Source: Neorhizobium galegae bv. orientalis str. HAMBI 540 (lineage in GTDB: Bacteria > Pseudomonadota > Alphaproteobacteria > Rhizobiales > Rhizobiaceae). Taken from it: a stretch of 64,000 nucleotides of DNA. The first letter of the stretch is position 1. Each line of letters starts with the position of its first letter. The DNA lies in NCBI RefSeq assembly GCF_000731315.1, contig NZ_HG938353.1, positions 2,728,001-2,792,000 of the forward strand, written 5' to 3'. The notes beneath the pieces were generated by a model. That model ran no database searches. It was not told the origin of the DNA and saw nothing but the letters and a program-made list of their open reading frames with translations. Position numbers and translations under genes: made by a program. Below, piece by piece: positions 18,510 through 26,837 of this stretch.

Positions 18510-18735
18510 ATGCCCCTCGCCGCCGATTCTGCTGAACCGCAGTTCCTCGATGGCCGGCACCATATTAAAGTTGATTTTCAGAGTAAAGATTAAAGTGGAC
18601 TCTTTTTATCATGATATATCGGGCGCCCTGATACGGCCCCGCCATTTCCAAAAATTTACCGTTTGATAAATTTTTATGCTGTGGTACCTTTTGCCCAATA
18701 GTTGTCCATGAATCCATAAAAGAGGGAACTTAAGG

Positions 18736-20106
18736 ATGGAACGACTGGGAAACGGTAAGGCCGGGATCGAGGCTGGCCGCCTCGCCGCTGCCGATTATGA
18801 GGCGAATTTCGCCGATCTCCACCCGCGTCTCGACAGGCACGAGGCGCTGGTCGAATCCGATCGCTGTTATTTCTGCTACGACGCGCCGTGCATGACGGCC
18901 TGTCCCACCTCCATCGATATCCCGCTGTTCATCCGGCAGATACAGACGGGCAATCCGATCGGTTCGGCCAAGACCATCTTCGACCAGAATATTCTGGGCG
19001 GCATGTGCGCCCGCGTCTGTCCCACCGAAACGCTCTGCGAGCAGGCCTGCGTTCGCAACACGGCCGAGGACAAGCCTGTCGAGATCGGCAAGCTGCAGCG
19101 TTACTCCACCGACATCGCCATGGAACAGGGCCGGCAGTTCTATAGCCGCAAGGCTCCGACCGGCAAGACGATTGCGGTCGTCGGCGCCGGTCCGGCAGGG
19201 CTCGCCGCCGCACATCGCTTGGCCATGCACGGCCATTCCGTCACCATTCTCGAGGCCCGCGAAAAGGCCGGCGGCCTTAACGAATACGGCATCGCCACCT
19301 ATAAGGCGGTCGACGACTTCGCCGCCCGCGAAGTGGACTACGTCACCGCGATCGGCGGCATCGAGATCGTCAACGGCCAGGCGCTCGGCCGCGATTTCTC
19401 GCTGTCCGACCTCTCCGCCAAATATGACGCCGTTTTCCTCGGCATGGGCCTTGCAGGCGTCAACGGCCTCGGCATCGAGGGCGAAGCGCTTGTGGGCGTA
19501 GAGGATGCGGTGGATTTCATCGCCGCCCTTCGCCAGGCAAAGGACAAGAGCGTACTGCCGGTCGGCCGGCGCGTCGTCGTCCTCGGCGGCGGCATGACCG
19601 CCATCGACGCCGCCATCCAGTCGAAGCTGCTCGGCGCCGAAGAGGTGACGATCTGCTATCGCCGCGGCAAGGAGAACATGAACGCCTCGCCCTACGAGCA
19701 GGATCTGGCGACCGCCAACGGTGTCATCATCCGCCACTGGCTGGCGCCGAAATCGATCATCGACAAAGACGGCAAGGTCGCCGGCATCGAGGTGGAATAT
19801 ACCGCGATCCGCGACGGCAAGCTGATCGGCACCGGCGAGACCGGCATCATCGCCGCCGACCAGATTTTCAAGGCGATCGGCCAGACCTTCTCCGCCTCGG
19901 GCCTCGGCGCGCTGCAGTTCGAGAAGGGCAAGATCGTGGTCGATCCGGAAGGCCGCACCTCGATCGAGGGCGTCTGGGCCGGCGGCGATTGCATCGGCAC
20001 CGGCGAGGACCTGACCGTCTCGGCCGTCGCGCAAGGGCGCGACGCCGCAGAAAGCATCGCAAAAGCCCTGGCTGCCGCAGCGCAGCCGGCAACCGCAGTG
20101 GCTTGA
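18736..20106 (+). CDS. preT: Dihydropyrimidine dehydrogenase (NAD+) subunit PreT
   Basis: This 456-residue flavoprotein/Fe-S subunit is the electron-input half of NAD-dependent dihydropyrimidine dehydrogenase, which reduces uracil and thymine to dihydro forms or runs in reverse. Cys44, 47, 52 and 56 and GGMCARVCPTETLCEQACVR give the GltD-like Fe-S ligands. Two dinucleotide folds follow (VVGAGPAGLAAAHRL, VVVLGGGMTAIDAAIQ) and a closing AGGDCIGTGEDLTVSAVAQGRDAA. AGAGGGAAC precedes the ATG. It is followed 13 bases later by preA. The rest of the pathway lies about 9 kb downstream. Confidence 0.9.
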   Translation: MERLGNGKAGIEAGRLAAADYEANFADLHPRLDRHEALVESDRCYFCYDAPCMTACPTSIDIPLFIRQIQTGNPIGSAKTIFDQNILGGMCARVCPTETLCEQACVRNTAEDKPVEIGKLQRYSTDIAMEQGRQFYSRKAPTGKTIAVVGAGPAGLAAAHRLAMHGHSVTILEAREKAGGLNEYGIATYKAVDDFAAREVDYVTAIGGIEIVNGQALGRDFSLSDLSAKYDAVFLGMGLAGVNGLGIEGEALVGVEDAVDFIAALRQAKDKSVLPVGRRVVVLGGGMTAIDAAIQSKLLGAEEVTICYRRGKENMNASPYEQDLATANGVIIRHWLAPKSIIDKDGKVAGIEVEYTAIRDGKLIGTGETGIIAADQIFKAIGQTFSASGLGALQFEKGKIVVDPEGRTSIEGVWAGGDCIGTGEDLTVSAVAQGRDAAESIAKALAAAAQPATAVA

Positions 20107-20119
20107 GGGGAGAACGATC

Positions 20120-21433
20120 ATGGCTGATATCCGCAACAATTTCGTCGGCATCAAATCCCCCAACCCGTTCTGGCTGGCGTCGGCGCCGCCGACCGACAAG
20201 GCCTACAATGTCGAGCGCGCCTTCAAGGCGGGCTGGGGCGGCGTGGTCTGGAAGACGCTCGGCGAGGAAGGCCCGCCGGTCGTCAACGTCAACGGCCCGC
20301 GCTACGGCGCCATCTGGGGCGCCGACCGTCGCCTTCTGGGTCTCAACAATATCGAGCTGATCACCGACCGCGACCTCTACACCAACCTTCGCGAAATGAA
20401 GGAAGTGAAGAAGAACTGGCCGGACCGGGCGATCGTCGCCTCGATCATGGTTCCCTGCGAGGAACAGGCCTGGAAGGCGATCCTGCCGCTGGTGGAAGAG
20501 ACCGAAGTGGACGGCATCGAGCTCAATTTCGGCTGTCCGCATGGCATGTCCGAACGTGGCATGGGTTCCGCGGTCGGCCAGGTGCCTGAATATATCGAAA
20601 TGGTGGTGCGCTGGTGCAAGCAGTATACCCGCATGCCCGTCATCACCAAGCTAACGCCCAATATCAGCGATATCCGCCACCCTGCCCGCGCCGCCAAGCG
20701 CGGCGGCACGGATGCCGTCTCGCTGATCAACACGATCTCTTCGATCATCTCCGTTGATCTCGACACCTTCTCGCCCAACCCGTCGGTCGGCGGCAAGGGC
20801 AGCCATGGCGGTTATTGCGGCCCGGCGGTCAAGCCGATCGCGCTCAACATGGTCGCCGAAATCGCCCGCGATCCGGAGACCTACGGCCTGCCGATCTCCG
20901 GCATCGGCGGCATCACCACCTGGCGGGACGCAGCCGAGTTTCTGGCGCTCGGCGCCGGCAACGTGCAGGTCTGCACCGCAGCGATGACCTACGGTTTCAA
21001 GATCGTTGAGGAAATGATCACCGGCCTCTCCGACTGGATGGATGAAAAGGGCCACCAGTCGCTTGACGACATCATCTGTCGCGCGGTCCCCAACGTCACC
21101 GACTGGCAATATCTCAACCTCAACTACATCGCCAAGGCGCATATCGACCAGGACGCCTGCATCAAGTGCGGCCGTTGCCACATCGCCTGCGAGGACACCT
21201 CGCACCAGGCGATCACCAGCATGGTCGATGGCGTGCGCCATTTCGAGGTAATGGAAGAGGAATGCGTCGGTTGCAATCTCTGCGTCAACGTCTGTCCCGT
21301 CGAGAACTGCATCACCATGGAAGCCCTGCCCGCCGGCGAACTCGACAAGCGCACCGGCAAGGTGGTCGACCCGACCTACGCCAACTGGACGCAGCATCCG
21401 AACAACCCGATGGCAAGGCAGGCCGCGGAGTAA
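20120..21433 (+). CDS. preA: Dihydropyrimidine dehydrogenase (NAD+) subunit PreA
   Basis: This 437-residue subunit has an FMN-binding dihydroorotate-dehydrogenase-like barrel and a C-terminal ferredoxin domain. Visible are the substrate-side NPFWLASAPPTDKAYNVERAFKAGWGG, LNFGCPHGMSERGMGSAVGQ, and two [4Fe-4S] motifs (CIKCGRCHIAC and CVGCNLCVNVCPVENC). It holds the pyrimidine-reducing site and partners PreT. The length fits the family. GGGGAGAACG precedes the ATG. It is the last gene of preTA; a convergent CMD gene follows. Confidence 0.92.
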   Translation: MADIRNNFVGIKSPNPFWLASAPPTDKAYNVERAFKAGWGGVVWKTLGEEGPPVVNVNGPRYGAIWGADRRLLGLNNIELITDRDLYTNLREMKEVKKNWPDRAIVASIMVPCEEQAWKAILPLVEETEVDGIELNFGCPHGMSERGMGSAVGQVPEYIEMVVRWCKQYTRMPVITKLTPNISDIRHPARAAKRGGTDAVSLINTISSIISVDLDTFSPNPSVGGKGSHGGYCGPAVKPIALNMVAEIARDPETYGLPISGIGGITTWRDAAEFLALGAGNVQVCTAAMTYGFKIVEEMITGLSDWMDEKGHQSLDDIICRAVPNVTDWQYLNLNYIAKAHIDQDACIKCGRCHIACEDTSHQAITSMVDGVRHFEVMEEECVGCNLCVNVCPVENCITMEALPAGELDKRTGKVVDPTYANWTQHPNNPMARQAAE

Positions 21434-21474
21434 AATGGCACGGAGACAGGAGGGCGGCCCGGCCGCCTTCCCTT

Positions 21475-21822
21475 TCACGCCACTTCTGAAAACTGATCCC
21501 AGGCGCGCACCGTGTCGGCTGCATATATCAGCGCGGGACCGCCACCCATATAGGCGCCCATCGCCGCCACTTCGGCAATCTCCTGCCGCGTAGCGCCGAG
21601 TCCGTGTAACGCCTTGGTATGGAAGCCGACGCAGCCATCGCACCGCGGGGTGATACCGATCGCGAGCGCAATCAGTTCCTTCGTCTTCCTGTCCAGCGCG
21701 CCATCGGCGCCGGCCCCCTTCGACAAAGCATAAAACCCTTGCATCGCGTCGGGCGTCAGCTTCCGCATCTCGGCGGTGTAAGCGGATATGTCCCTGGTGA
21801 TCTGGCGATAGTCTTTCGTCAT
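21475..21822 (-). CDS. Carboxymuconolactone decarboxylase (AhpD-like) family protein
   Basis: A 115-residue all-helical protein with the AhpD-type redox centre Cys61-x-x-Cys64 followed by His68 (CDGCVGFHTKA), so it is more likely a peroxidase/disulfide reductase than a true decarboxylase. ATG 21822 is chosen because AGGAGG lies just upstream. It is divergent from the ArsR-type sensor gene, sharing the palindromic region 21839-21886, and so is probably under its control as part of a sulfur-stress response. Confidence 0.85.
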   Translation of the reverse strand: MTKDYRQITRDISAYTAEMRKLTPDAMQGFYALSKGAGADGALDRKTKELIALAIGITPRCDGCVGFHTKALHGLGATRQEIAEVAAMGAYMGGGPALIYAADTVRAWDQFSEVA

Positions 21823-21838
21823 TTCGGCCTCCTGCAAT

Positions 21839-21886
21839 CTTTACAATTCATATTTTTATGATATAAGAAAAACATGAACTGTAAAG
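21839..21886. promoter_or_regulatory. Palindromic operator region between CMD and ArsR genes
   Basis: An AT-rich inverted repeat TCATA-TTTT-TATGA (21848-21861) lies inside wider arms CTTTACA (21839-21845) and TGTAAAG (21880-21886). Such AT-rich palindromes are typical operators for BigR/SqrR-type ArsR proteins. The site sits directly at both start regions, so binding would block both genes. Confidence 0.6.
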
Positions 21887-21893
21887 AGCACCC

Positions 21894-22196
21894 ATGGATC
21901 TGACCGACGAAATGCCCGCGAAGGCCGAGGAAGTGGCGAACTTCCTCAAGGGCCTGGCCAATTCCCACCGGCTGCTGGTGCTCTGTGCGCTGGCGGAGGG
22001 CGAGCGCAATGTCGCTCAGCTGATCGAGGCGACCGACATCGCGCCGACCTCGATGTCGCAGCATCTGGCCAAGCTGAAGGAAGAAGGCATCGTCGACTTC
22101 CGGCGGGAACACCGCACGCTTTTCTATTTCATCGACCATCCGGCCGTCAGCGAACTGATGGGCATCCTCTATCAGCATTTCTGCAAGGGAAAATGA
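21894..22196 (+). CDS. ArsR-family regulator, BigR/SqrR persulfide-sensor type
   Basis: A 100-residue winged-helix repressor: EVANFLKGLANSHRLLVLCALAEGERNVAQL, then the recognition helix TSMSQHLAKLKEEGIVDF, then the wing RREHRTLFYFI. It has only two cysteines, Cys31 and Cys97, 66 residues apart, exactly the spacing of the Cys pair that forms the tetrasulfide switch in SqrR (41/107). It therefore probably senses persulfides rather than metals. It lies one base before a rhodanese gene, matching the sulfide-detoxifying partners of BigR. Confidence 0.8.
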   Translation: MDLTDEMPAKAEEVANFLKGLANSHRLLVLCALAEGERNVAQLIEATDIAPTSMSQHLAKLKEEGIVDFRREHRTLFYFIDHPAVSELMGILYQHFCKGK

Positions 22197-22197
22197 G

Positions 22198-22743
22198 ATG
22201 AGCACCGAAACCACGAGAACCGTATCCGCGACGCAGGCAGCCGACTGGTTAGCCGCGGGCGATGCGATCCTGATCGACGTGCGCGAGCCGGACGAGTTCC
22301 GGGCCGAGCATATTGCCGCCGCCGCCTCGCTGCCTCTTGGTACCGTGGGCGACCTGCGGCAGAACCTGAAGGTCCCGGAAAACCGAAGGATCGTTGTCCA
22401 TTGCCTGAAAGGCGGACGCGGCGAACAGGCCTGCCGTAAACTCGAGGATATCTTGCCGGCTCACCGGATCTACAATCTCGAAGGCGGCATCACCGCATGG
22501 AAACAGGTAGGTTTGCCTGTCGTCGGGCTCGCCAAAGGTAAAGGTAGGCCATCGATCTTTCGCCAGGTGCAGATGATCGTCGGGAGCCTCGTGCTGCTTT
22601 CCGTGGCTCTTGGGTTTCTTGGCCTGACGCCTGCTTTCGCGTTGGCCGGATTTTTCGGCTTCATGCTCGCCTTTGCGGGCTTCAGCGGTTGGTGCGGCCT
22701 CGCCCTCCTGCTTCAGCGCATGCCTTGGAACCGGGCGGCCTAA
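22198..22743 (+). CDS. Rhodanese domain protein with membrane anchor, YgaP-like
   Basis: This 181-residue protein has an N-terminal rhodanese domain with catalytic Cys69 in the loop CLKGGRG, and a C-terminal pair of hydrophobic segments of the DUF2892 type (LVLLSVALGFLGLTPAFALAG and FAGFSGWCGLALLLQRMPWN). It transfers sulfane sulfur to a thiol acceptor at the inner membrane. It starts one base after the ArsR stop (TGAGATG) and so is translationally coupled to its likely sensor. Its stop codon overlaps the stop of the convergent membrane-protein gene. Confidence 0.87.
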   Translation: MSTETTRTVSATQAADWLAAGDAILIDVREPDEFRAEHIAAAASLPLGTVGDLRQNLKVPENRRIVVHCLKGGRGEQACRKLEDILPAHRIYNLEGGITAWKQVGLPVVGLAKGKGRPSIFRQVQMIVGSLVLLSVALGFLGLTPAFALAGFFGFMLAFAGFSGWCGLALLLQRMPWNRAA

Positions 22744-23243
22744 CGCGAGCCTGGAAGGGGCGGAGTGTTTCTCGGCGTTCTGGTTCTGGCGCTCCTGATC
22801 AGGAAGGCCATGCGATCGCGCGCGAGGGCGGCCTTGTCCAGCTTGAGGTGCTCGCTGAATTCCACGGAGCCGTGTTCCGGCGTCTTCAGAAGGCAGCGGT
22901 AGTGCATGCCTCCCTCGCCGTCGCTTTCCGCGTCGATGGTCGGAGCCGGCAGGCGATCGGGATCGATGCGCTCCTCGTCATGGGTCCAGGGCCAGCGGCG
23001 AATAACGATCCAGCTGCCGTCGCTCTTCTGCCGGACCGAGACGATCGGCCGTGTGAGTGCTCCGAATGCCAGCCAGCAGCCGAGGCCCCAGAAAAAAGCG
23101 ATAGTGAGAGCCCTGAACGGTTCCTGGGCGATGCCGCTGTCACGGAGGAAAACCCAGGTCATCAGCACGAGAATGGCGAACCAGGCGACAATGAAAAGCC
23201 AGCCATACAGCGGTCGCAGGTTCCTAAAAAGCAGTCTCTCCAT
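22740..23243 (-). CDS. Hypothetical membrane protein
   Basis: A 167-residue protein with two N-terminal membrane segments (LYGWLFIVAWFAILVLMTWVFL and PFRALTIAFFWGLGCWLAFGAL) and a soluble C-terminal domain of about 100 residues with beta-like stretches (GSWIVIRRWPW) and an Arg-rich end. The shape resembles membrane-anchored PH-like domain proteins. No known family is certain. The stop overlaps the stop of the convergent rhodanese gene. Confidence 0.65.
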   Translation of the reverse strand: MERLLFRNLRPLYGWLFIVAWFAILVLMTWVFLRDSGIAQEPFRALTIAFFWGLGCWLAFGALTRPIVSVRQKSDGSWIVIRRWPWTHDEERIDPDRLPAPTIDAESDGEGGMHYRCLLKTPEHGSVEFSEHLKLDKAALARDRMAFLIRSARTRTPRNTPPLPGSR

Positions 23244-23330
23244 GGGTTTTACCTCCCAAGACTTCTTTCGGTCCGCAATTATAACACAACGCCCGCAATA
23301 TGCGAATTATCTAAAGAATGAGTACGGAAA

Positions 23331-23360
23331 CAAAGAGGCCCGGCGGGTTGGCCGGGCCTT
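23331..23360 (-). terminator. Terminator of the small secreted paralogue
   Basis: Read on the minus strand, AGGCCCGGC / GCCGGGCCT arms with a six-base loop are followed by a T-rich TCTTTGTTT. It lies about 40 bases after the stop at 23396. Confidence 0.75.
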
Positions 23361-23395
23361 CTTCGTACTGGATGCCTGCAATGAGTTCAGGGCGA

Positions 23396-23623
23396 TCAGT
23401 TCGGGCGGTTTGCGCCGTCGAAATAGTCGCCGCTGTTGACGTCGGCCTGAATGTTAACCTTCCGGGCTTCGACCTTCTGGCCGATGCTGCCGGTCTGAAC
23501 CTGATCGACGGTGGCGGAAGCCTTGGAGGCGCCTTCATAATAGTCGCCTTCAGCGAGAGCGGCGGAAGCGAAGGAAGCCGAAGCGATGAGAGCTGCAGCG
23601 ATTGCGGAAGTGATCTTGGTCAT
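23396..23623 (-). CDS. Small secreted protein, paralogue 1
   Basis: A 75-residue exported protein: signal peptide MTKITSAIAAALIASASFASAALA, then a short mature part with TGSIGQ and the ending QADVNSGDYFDGANRPN. The DNA coding for the ending (23399-23449) is identical, apart from one base, to that of the paralogue at 23713-23763, which means a recent duplication or gene conversion. The style resembles DUF680-type small rhizobial proteins. The function is unknown. Confidence 0.72.
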   Translation of the reverse strand: MTKITSAIAAALIASASFASAALAEGDYYEGASKASATVDQVQTGSIGQKVEARKVNIQADVNSGDYFDGANRPN

Positions 23624-23709
23624 GGTGGTAGTCCCTTCAGAGTTACCCGCGGCTTTGAGTTTGCGACCTGGCCTGCGGAAATTGTTTCGGTATCTTGAAT
23701 GAGCTGCAG

Positions 23710-23931
23710 TTAGTTCGGGCGGTTGGCGCCGTCGAAATAGTCGCCGCTGTTGACGTCGGCCTGGACCTTGTCGTTCTGGCCGATGCTGCCGGTGCTGATG
23801 CGGTCAACGGTGGCCGAAGCAGCAGGAGCGTTCTGGACGCCCTGGTAATAGTCGCCTTCGGCAAGAGCGGCAGAGCCGAACGAAGCCGAAGCGATGAGGG
23901 CTGCGGCGATGGCGGAGGAAATTCTGGTCAT
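23710..23931 (-). CDS. Small secreted protein, paralogue 2
   Basis: A 73-residue exported protein, nearly identical in signal peptide (MTRISSAIAAALIASASFGSAALA) and end to its tandem neighbour, but with a different centre (GVQNAPAASATVDRISTGSIGQNDK). ATG 23931 follows AAGGAAGAAG. The frame stays open upstream but that part has no coding look. The function is unknown; TGSIG motifs are widespread in tiny periplasmic proteins of rhizobia. Confidence 0.72.
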   Translation of the reverse strand: MTRISSAIAAALIASASFGSAALAEGDYYQGVQNAPAASATVDRISTGSIGQNDKVQADVNSGDYFDGANRPN

Positions 23932-24125
23932 TGTCTTCTTCCTTGATGTGGTGGAGCCGAGTTTCTCGAAGCCCCTCTGTGTGTTCGATCTTGTCTTTCG
24001 AAGCTCGTTCCCGCGCTTCTGATGCTCAAGATGGTGCAAGTCGGCCGCCGGGAATAGACAGCAAATTGCAGACGTATTGTTCACAAATACTGAACGACTT
24101 AAATTTTATCGTTCACACAAAGCAC

Positions 24126-25046
24126 TTAGACATCTGGGGCGGATTTGGCCGAGGGCTCAGCGGGAGCGGGCTCGTTCAATAGGTCGAGCATGGCGCGCAG
24201 CGCCCGGGTGACGTGCCGCTCGCCATGGAAGATTGCCGAGAACTGGCGGAGCGGCATCGGGAAATCCGCAATATGAAGCCGGCCGGAAAAGGAGTGGGAC
24301 GATGCTGCCCGGCTTGAAAGCACCGTCGCGCTCAACCCTGCCTCCACCGCCGCCATCGCCGCTTCGTTCGACGGCATTTCAAGGACAACGGACAATGACT
24401 GCGGCTCGATGCCGAGATTGAAGAGCTGTGCCTCGAAGGCCGAGCGTGTGCCGGATCCCTGTTCGCGCATGATCCAGTTGGTTTCAAGAAGATCGCTCGA
24501 TCGGATCTTGCGGCCGTCCGCCCAGGGATGGCGGCTGCCCACGACCAGCACCAGCCTGTCCTCCGCCACCTTGCGGCGTTTCAGCCCGGCCAGAAACACC
24601 TCGCCTTCGACGACCGCGAGTTCCGCCGCCCCGGTCAGCACCGCCTCTGCCGCGCTCTGGGTATTGCCGACGGTAAGCCGCAGGTCGACGCGCGGAAACC
24701 GCTCGTGATAACTGACGAGCCGGGCCGGCAGCCAATAGCTCGCGACCGTCTGGCTGGCATGGATCCGCAGGATGCCCGAGGCCGACCCGCCGAGATCGGC
24801 AAGCACGTGCTCGGCGGTCTGTGCCCGCTCCAAGACGGCGCGCGCTTCCGGCACGAAAAGTTTTCCCGCTTCGGTGAGCTCGATGCGCCGCCCGACCCGG
24901 TTGAAGAGAATCACGGCATGGCGCGCCTCCAGCGCCGAGATCGCCGCGCTCACCGCCGATTGCGTCAGGTTCAACACTTCCGCGGCCCTCGTCACATGTT
25001 CGCGGGCGGCGACTTCCAGAAAAATTCGGAGCTGATCGAGGGTCAT
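24126..25046 (-). CDS. LysR-family transcriptional regulator
   Basis: A 306-residue LysR protein: N-terminal winged helix (MTLDQLRIFLEVAAREHVTRAAEVLNLTQSAVSAAISALEARH) and a two-lobe ligand domain (ASGILRIHASQTVASYWLPARLV..., WIMREQGSGTRSAFEA). The MREQGSGTR stretch is typical of CbbR/YeiE-like members. It is divergent from yeiH and the gap carries a TTCGCT-TTT-AGCGAA repeat, so it very likely controls that exporter and itself. The inducer is unknown. Confidence 0.9.
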   Translation of the reverse strand: MTLDQLRIFLEVAAREHVTRAAEVLNLTQSAVSAAISALEARHAVILFNRVGRRIELTEAGKLFVPEARAVLERAQTAEHVLADLGGSASGILRIHASQTVASYWLPARLVSYHERFPRVDLRLTVGNTQSAAEAVLTGAAELAVVEGEVFLAGLKRRKVAEDRLVLVVGSRHPWADGRKIRSSDLLETNWIMREQGSGTRSAFEAQLFNLGIEPQSLSVVLEMPSNEAAMAAVEAGLSATVLSSRAASSHSFSGRLHIADFPMPLRQFSAIFHGERHVTRALRAMLDLLNEPAPAEPSAKSAPDV

Positions 25047-25059
25047 CGTCTCAAAACCA

Positions 25060-25074
25060 TTCGCTTTTAGCGAA
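25060..25074. promoter_or_regulatory. LysR operator candidate
   Basis: TTCGCT-TTT-AGCGAA is a perfect 6-bp inverted repeat around three T, 14 bases before the LysR start and about 90 before yeiH. The length (15 bp) and symmetry match the T-N11-A site of LysR proteins. Confidence 0.65.
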
Positions 25075-25160
25075 CGATATCAGAAAACTTATCAATTGGA
25101 TTTGTGTTTTTGCAAAAGAGAGAATGGTTTTCGACAAGTCCAGAGACTCGCGGAAAAATC

Positions 25161-26201
25161 ATGAAGCCGATCCTGCCAACCGCAGAACAGCGCGCCCTCC
25201 CCTCCTCGGCTCAGTGGCCGGTTATCGTCCAGCTTCTTCCCGGACTTCTGCTGACCGCCGCGATCGCTACGGCCTCCCTCACCATCCGCAACCTGACCGG
25301 ATGGATGACGCTGAGCCCGCTCATCCTGTCGATCGTTTTCGGCATGCTGATCCGCAATCTGGCGCCGGTTCCGGCAGCCGTCGAACCCGGCATCGGCTTT
25401 TCGCTGAAGCGTATCCTGCGCTTCGGCATCGTGCTGCTCGGCCTGCAGGTCACGGCAGGCCAGATCCTCTCGCTCGGCGGCACCGGCCTTGCCATGGTAG
25501 CGCTGACGCTCGTGACCACCTTCGTGGCGATCCGGCTGGTTGGGCGAGCCATGGGCGTCGACAGGTCGCTGACCGATCTGATCGCCGCTGGGACTTCGGT
25601 CTGCGGCGCCTCGGCCGTCATCGCCGCCAATACGGTGGTGCGCGGCAAGCAGGAGCATGTCGCCTATGCGGTCGCCTGCGTGACATTGTTCGGGTCGCTG
25701 TCGATGCTTGCCTATCCGCTGCTCGCCGCCCCGCTCGGGCTCGACGCCCGCGGTTATGGCCTGTGGACCGGCTCGACCATCCACGAAGTCGCGCAGGTGG
25801 TGGCCGCCGCCTTCCAGGGCGGCGATGTCGCCGGCCAGTTCGGCACCATCTCCAAGCTCGCCCGGGTCGTCATGCTGGCGCCGCTGATCATGACGCTGGC
25901 GCTCGCCATGCGCTCCGGCGCGGACGGTACATCGAAGGCCTCGGCGCCCATGCCGTGGTTCGTTCTCGGCTTTATCGGGATGATGCTGGTCAACAGCGCG
26001 GTCGCCATTCCGGCAGAGGTGAGCCAGACGCTCGTAACCGCGACCAGCTTCCTGCTGTCGATGGCGCTTGCGGCCATGGGACTGCAGACCGATATCCGCA
26101 AGCTGAAGGCGGAAGGCTGGCGGCCGCTCGCGCTCGGCGCGTTCGGCTGGCTGTTCATCGCGGTTTTCGGCTACGCGATGCTGAAGCTGTTCGCGTTCTA
26201 A
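25161..26201 (+). CDS. YeiH-family putative sulfate exporter
   Basis: A 346-residue inner-membrane protein with about ten hydrophobic segments of the YeiH/UPF0324 family: LLPGLLLTAAIATASL, SLKRILRFGIVLLGLQVTAGQI, AAGTSVCGASAVIAANTVV (diagnostic) and WTGSTIHEVAQVVAAA. Members are annotated as sulfate or sulfonate exporters on weak evidence. ATG 25161 is preferred; an in-frame GTG at 25104 would add a hydrophilic N-terminus. It is controlled, by context, by the divergent LysR gene. A terminator hairpin follows. Confidence 0.85.
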   Translation: MKPILPTAEQRALPSSAQWPVIVQLLPGLLLTAAIATASLTIRNLTGWMTLSPLILSIVFGMLIRNLAPVPAAVEPGIGFSLKRILRFGIVLLGLQVTAGQILSLGGTGLAMVALTLVTTFVAIRLVGRAMGVDRSLTDLIAAGTSVCGASAVIAANTVVRGKQEHVAYAVACVTLFGSLSMLAYPLLAAPLGLDARGYGLWTGSTIHEVAQVVAAAFQGGDVAGQFGTISKLARVVMLAPLIMTLALAMRSGADGTSKASAPMPWFVLGFIGMMLVNSAVAIPAEVSQTLVTATSFLLSMALAAMGLQTDIRKLKAEGWRPLALGAFGWLFIAVFGYAMLKLFAF

Positions 26202-26224
26202 GGAAAATCAGATCGAAGGGATGG

Positions 26225-26253
26225 GGCCGCGTCATCCAATGGCGCGGCCTTTT
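26225..26253 (+). terminator. Terminator after yeiH-like gene
   Basis: The 7-bp stem GGCCGCG / CGCGGCC with an 11-base loop is followed by TTTT. It stands 24 bases after the exporter stop and just before the convergent DUF2735 gene. Confidence 0.75.
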
Positions 26254-26266
26254 CGTCGTCTATGGG

Positions 26267-26464
26267 TCAGCAGGGCTTCGGCTGGTCGTTCTTCGGCTCG
26301 GAATCCCGCACTGCTTCGTCGTGATACCAGCAATTGGTATCGACAACACTCAACGCAACCTCATGGATCCCGGTCGGCGCGGTCCGGCCATCCTCCAGCC
26401 GCCGTCTTGGGCGGACCGGAAACTGATAGATCGTTGCTGACTCACGATGGATGTGAATTGCCAT
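26267..26464 (-). CDS. gstI: DUF2735 protein, GstI-like inhibitor of glnII translation
   Basis: A 65-residue protein starting MAIHIHRESATIYQFPVRPRRR, the hallmark of DUF2735 (HRESATIYQFP), with VDTNCWYHDEAV near the end. In Rhizobium leguminosarum the small GstI protein, encoded divergently upstream of glnII, blocks glnII translation when nitrogen is plentiful; place, size and direction match here. ATG 26464 follows GGAG at good spacing. A perfect NtrC site lies 55 bases upstream and probably represses this gene under nitrogen limitation. Identity with GstI is inferred from context and recalled family features. Confidence 0.7.
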   Translation of the reverse strand: MAIHIHRESATIYQFPVRPRRRLEDGRTAPTGIHEVALSVVDTNCWYHDEAVRDSEPKNDQPKPC

Positions 26465-26518
26465 CCTATCGTCTCCTAACTTTAAAAGTGCATCCAAACA
26501 CGCACAGAGCACAAATCT

Positions 26519-26533
26519 GCACATTTTTTGTGC
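26519..26533. promoter_or_regulatory. NtrC binding site
   Basis: GCAC-ATTTTTT-GTGC matches the GCAC-N7-GTGC consensus exactly. It lies about 280 bases upstream of the sigma-54 promoter of glnII, a normal distance for an enhancer, and close to the gstI-like promoter where NtrC would repress. Confidence 0.75.
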
Positions 26534-26804
26534 TTATTGCATGATTTTATATCATTTTTCCGACTCGCGCTAGGCGCTAATTTAGCGGCAGCGCGGTTCC
26601 GGCGATCTATTTTGCTCGCAGGAACCTCCAGCGGGGAAACGTGTGCCAACCGACCCCGGTTCCGGGCAATCTTGATAGAACCTTTAAAACTCGGAGATTT
26701 CATGAGACCGTGCTGATCTACCGGACCTTTAGTCCCTCTCAGCGCTCCGCCTGCGACCTTTCGTTCACACTTTTTTAATCCAAAACCGTCGCTCCGATGC
26801 AAAC

Positions 26805-26819
26805 TGGCACGGGAAATGC
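26805..26819 (+). promoter_or_regulatory. Sigma-54 promoter of glnII
   Basis: TGGCACGGGAAATGC gives the -24 GG and -12 GC with the required ten bases between them. It departs from TGGCACG-N4-TTGC only in one T. The transcript would start near 26831, about 80 bases before the glnII ATG. Confidence 0.8.
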
Positions 26820-26837
26820 GTTCTTCTGGTTACCCCG

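Noticed and set aside
18590..18735. Possible FNR or RutR site before preT
   Set aside because: Only a TTGAT half-site (18663 region) and loose AT-rich repeats are present; neither consensus is met.
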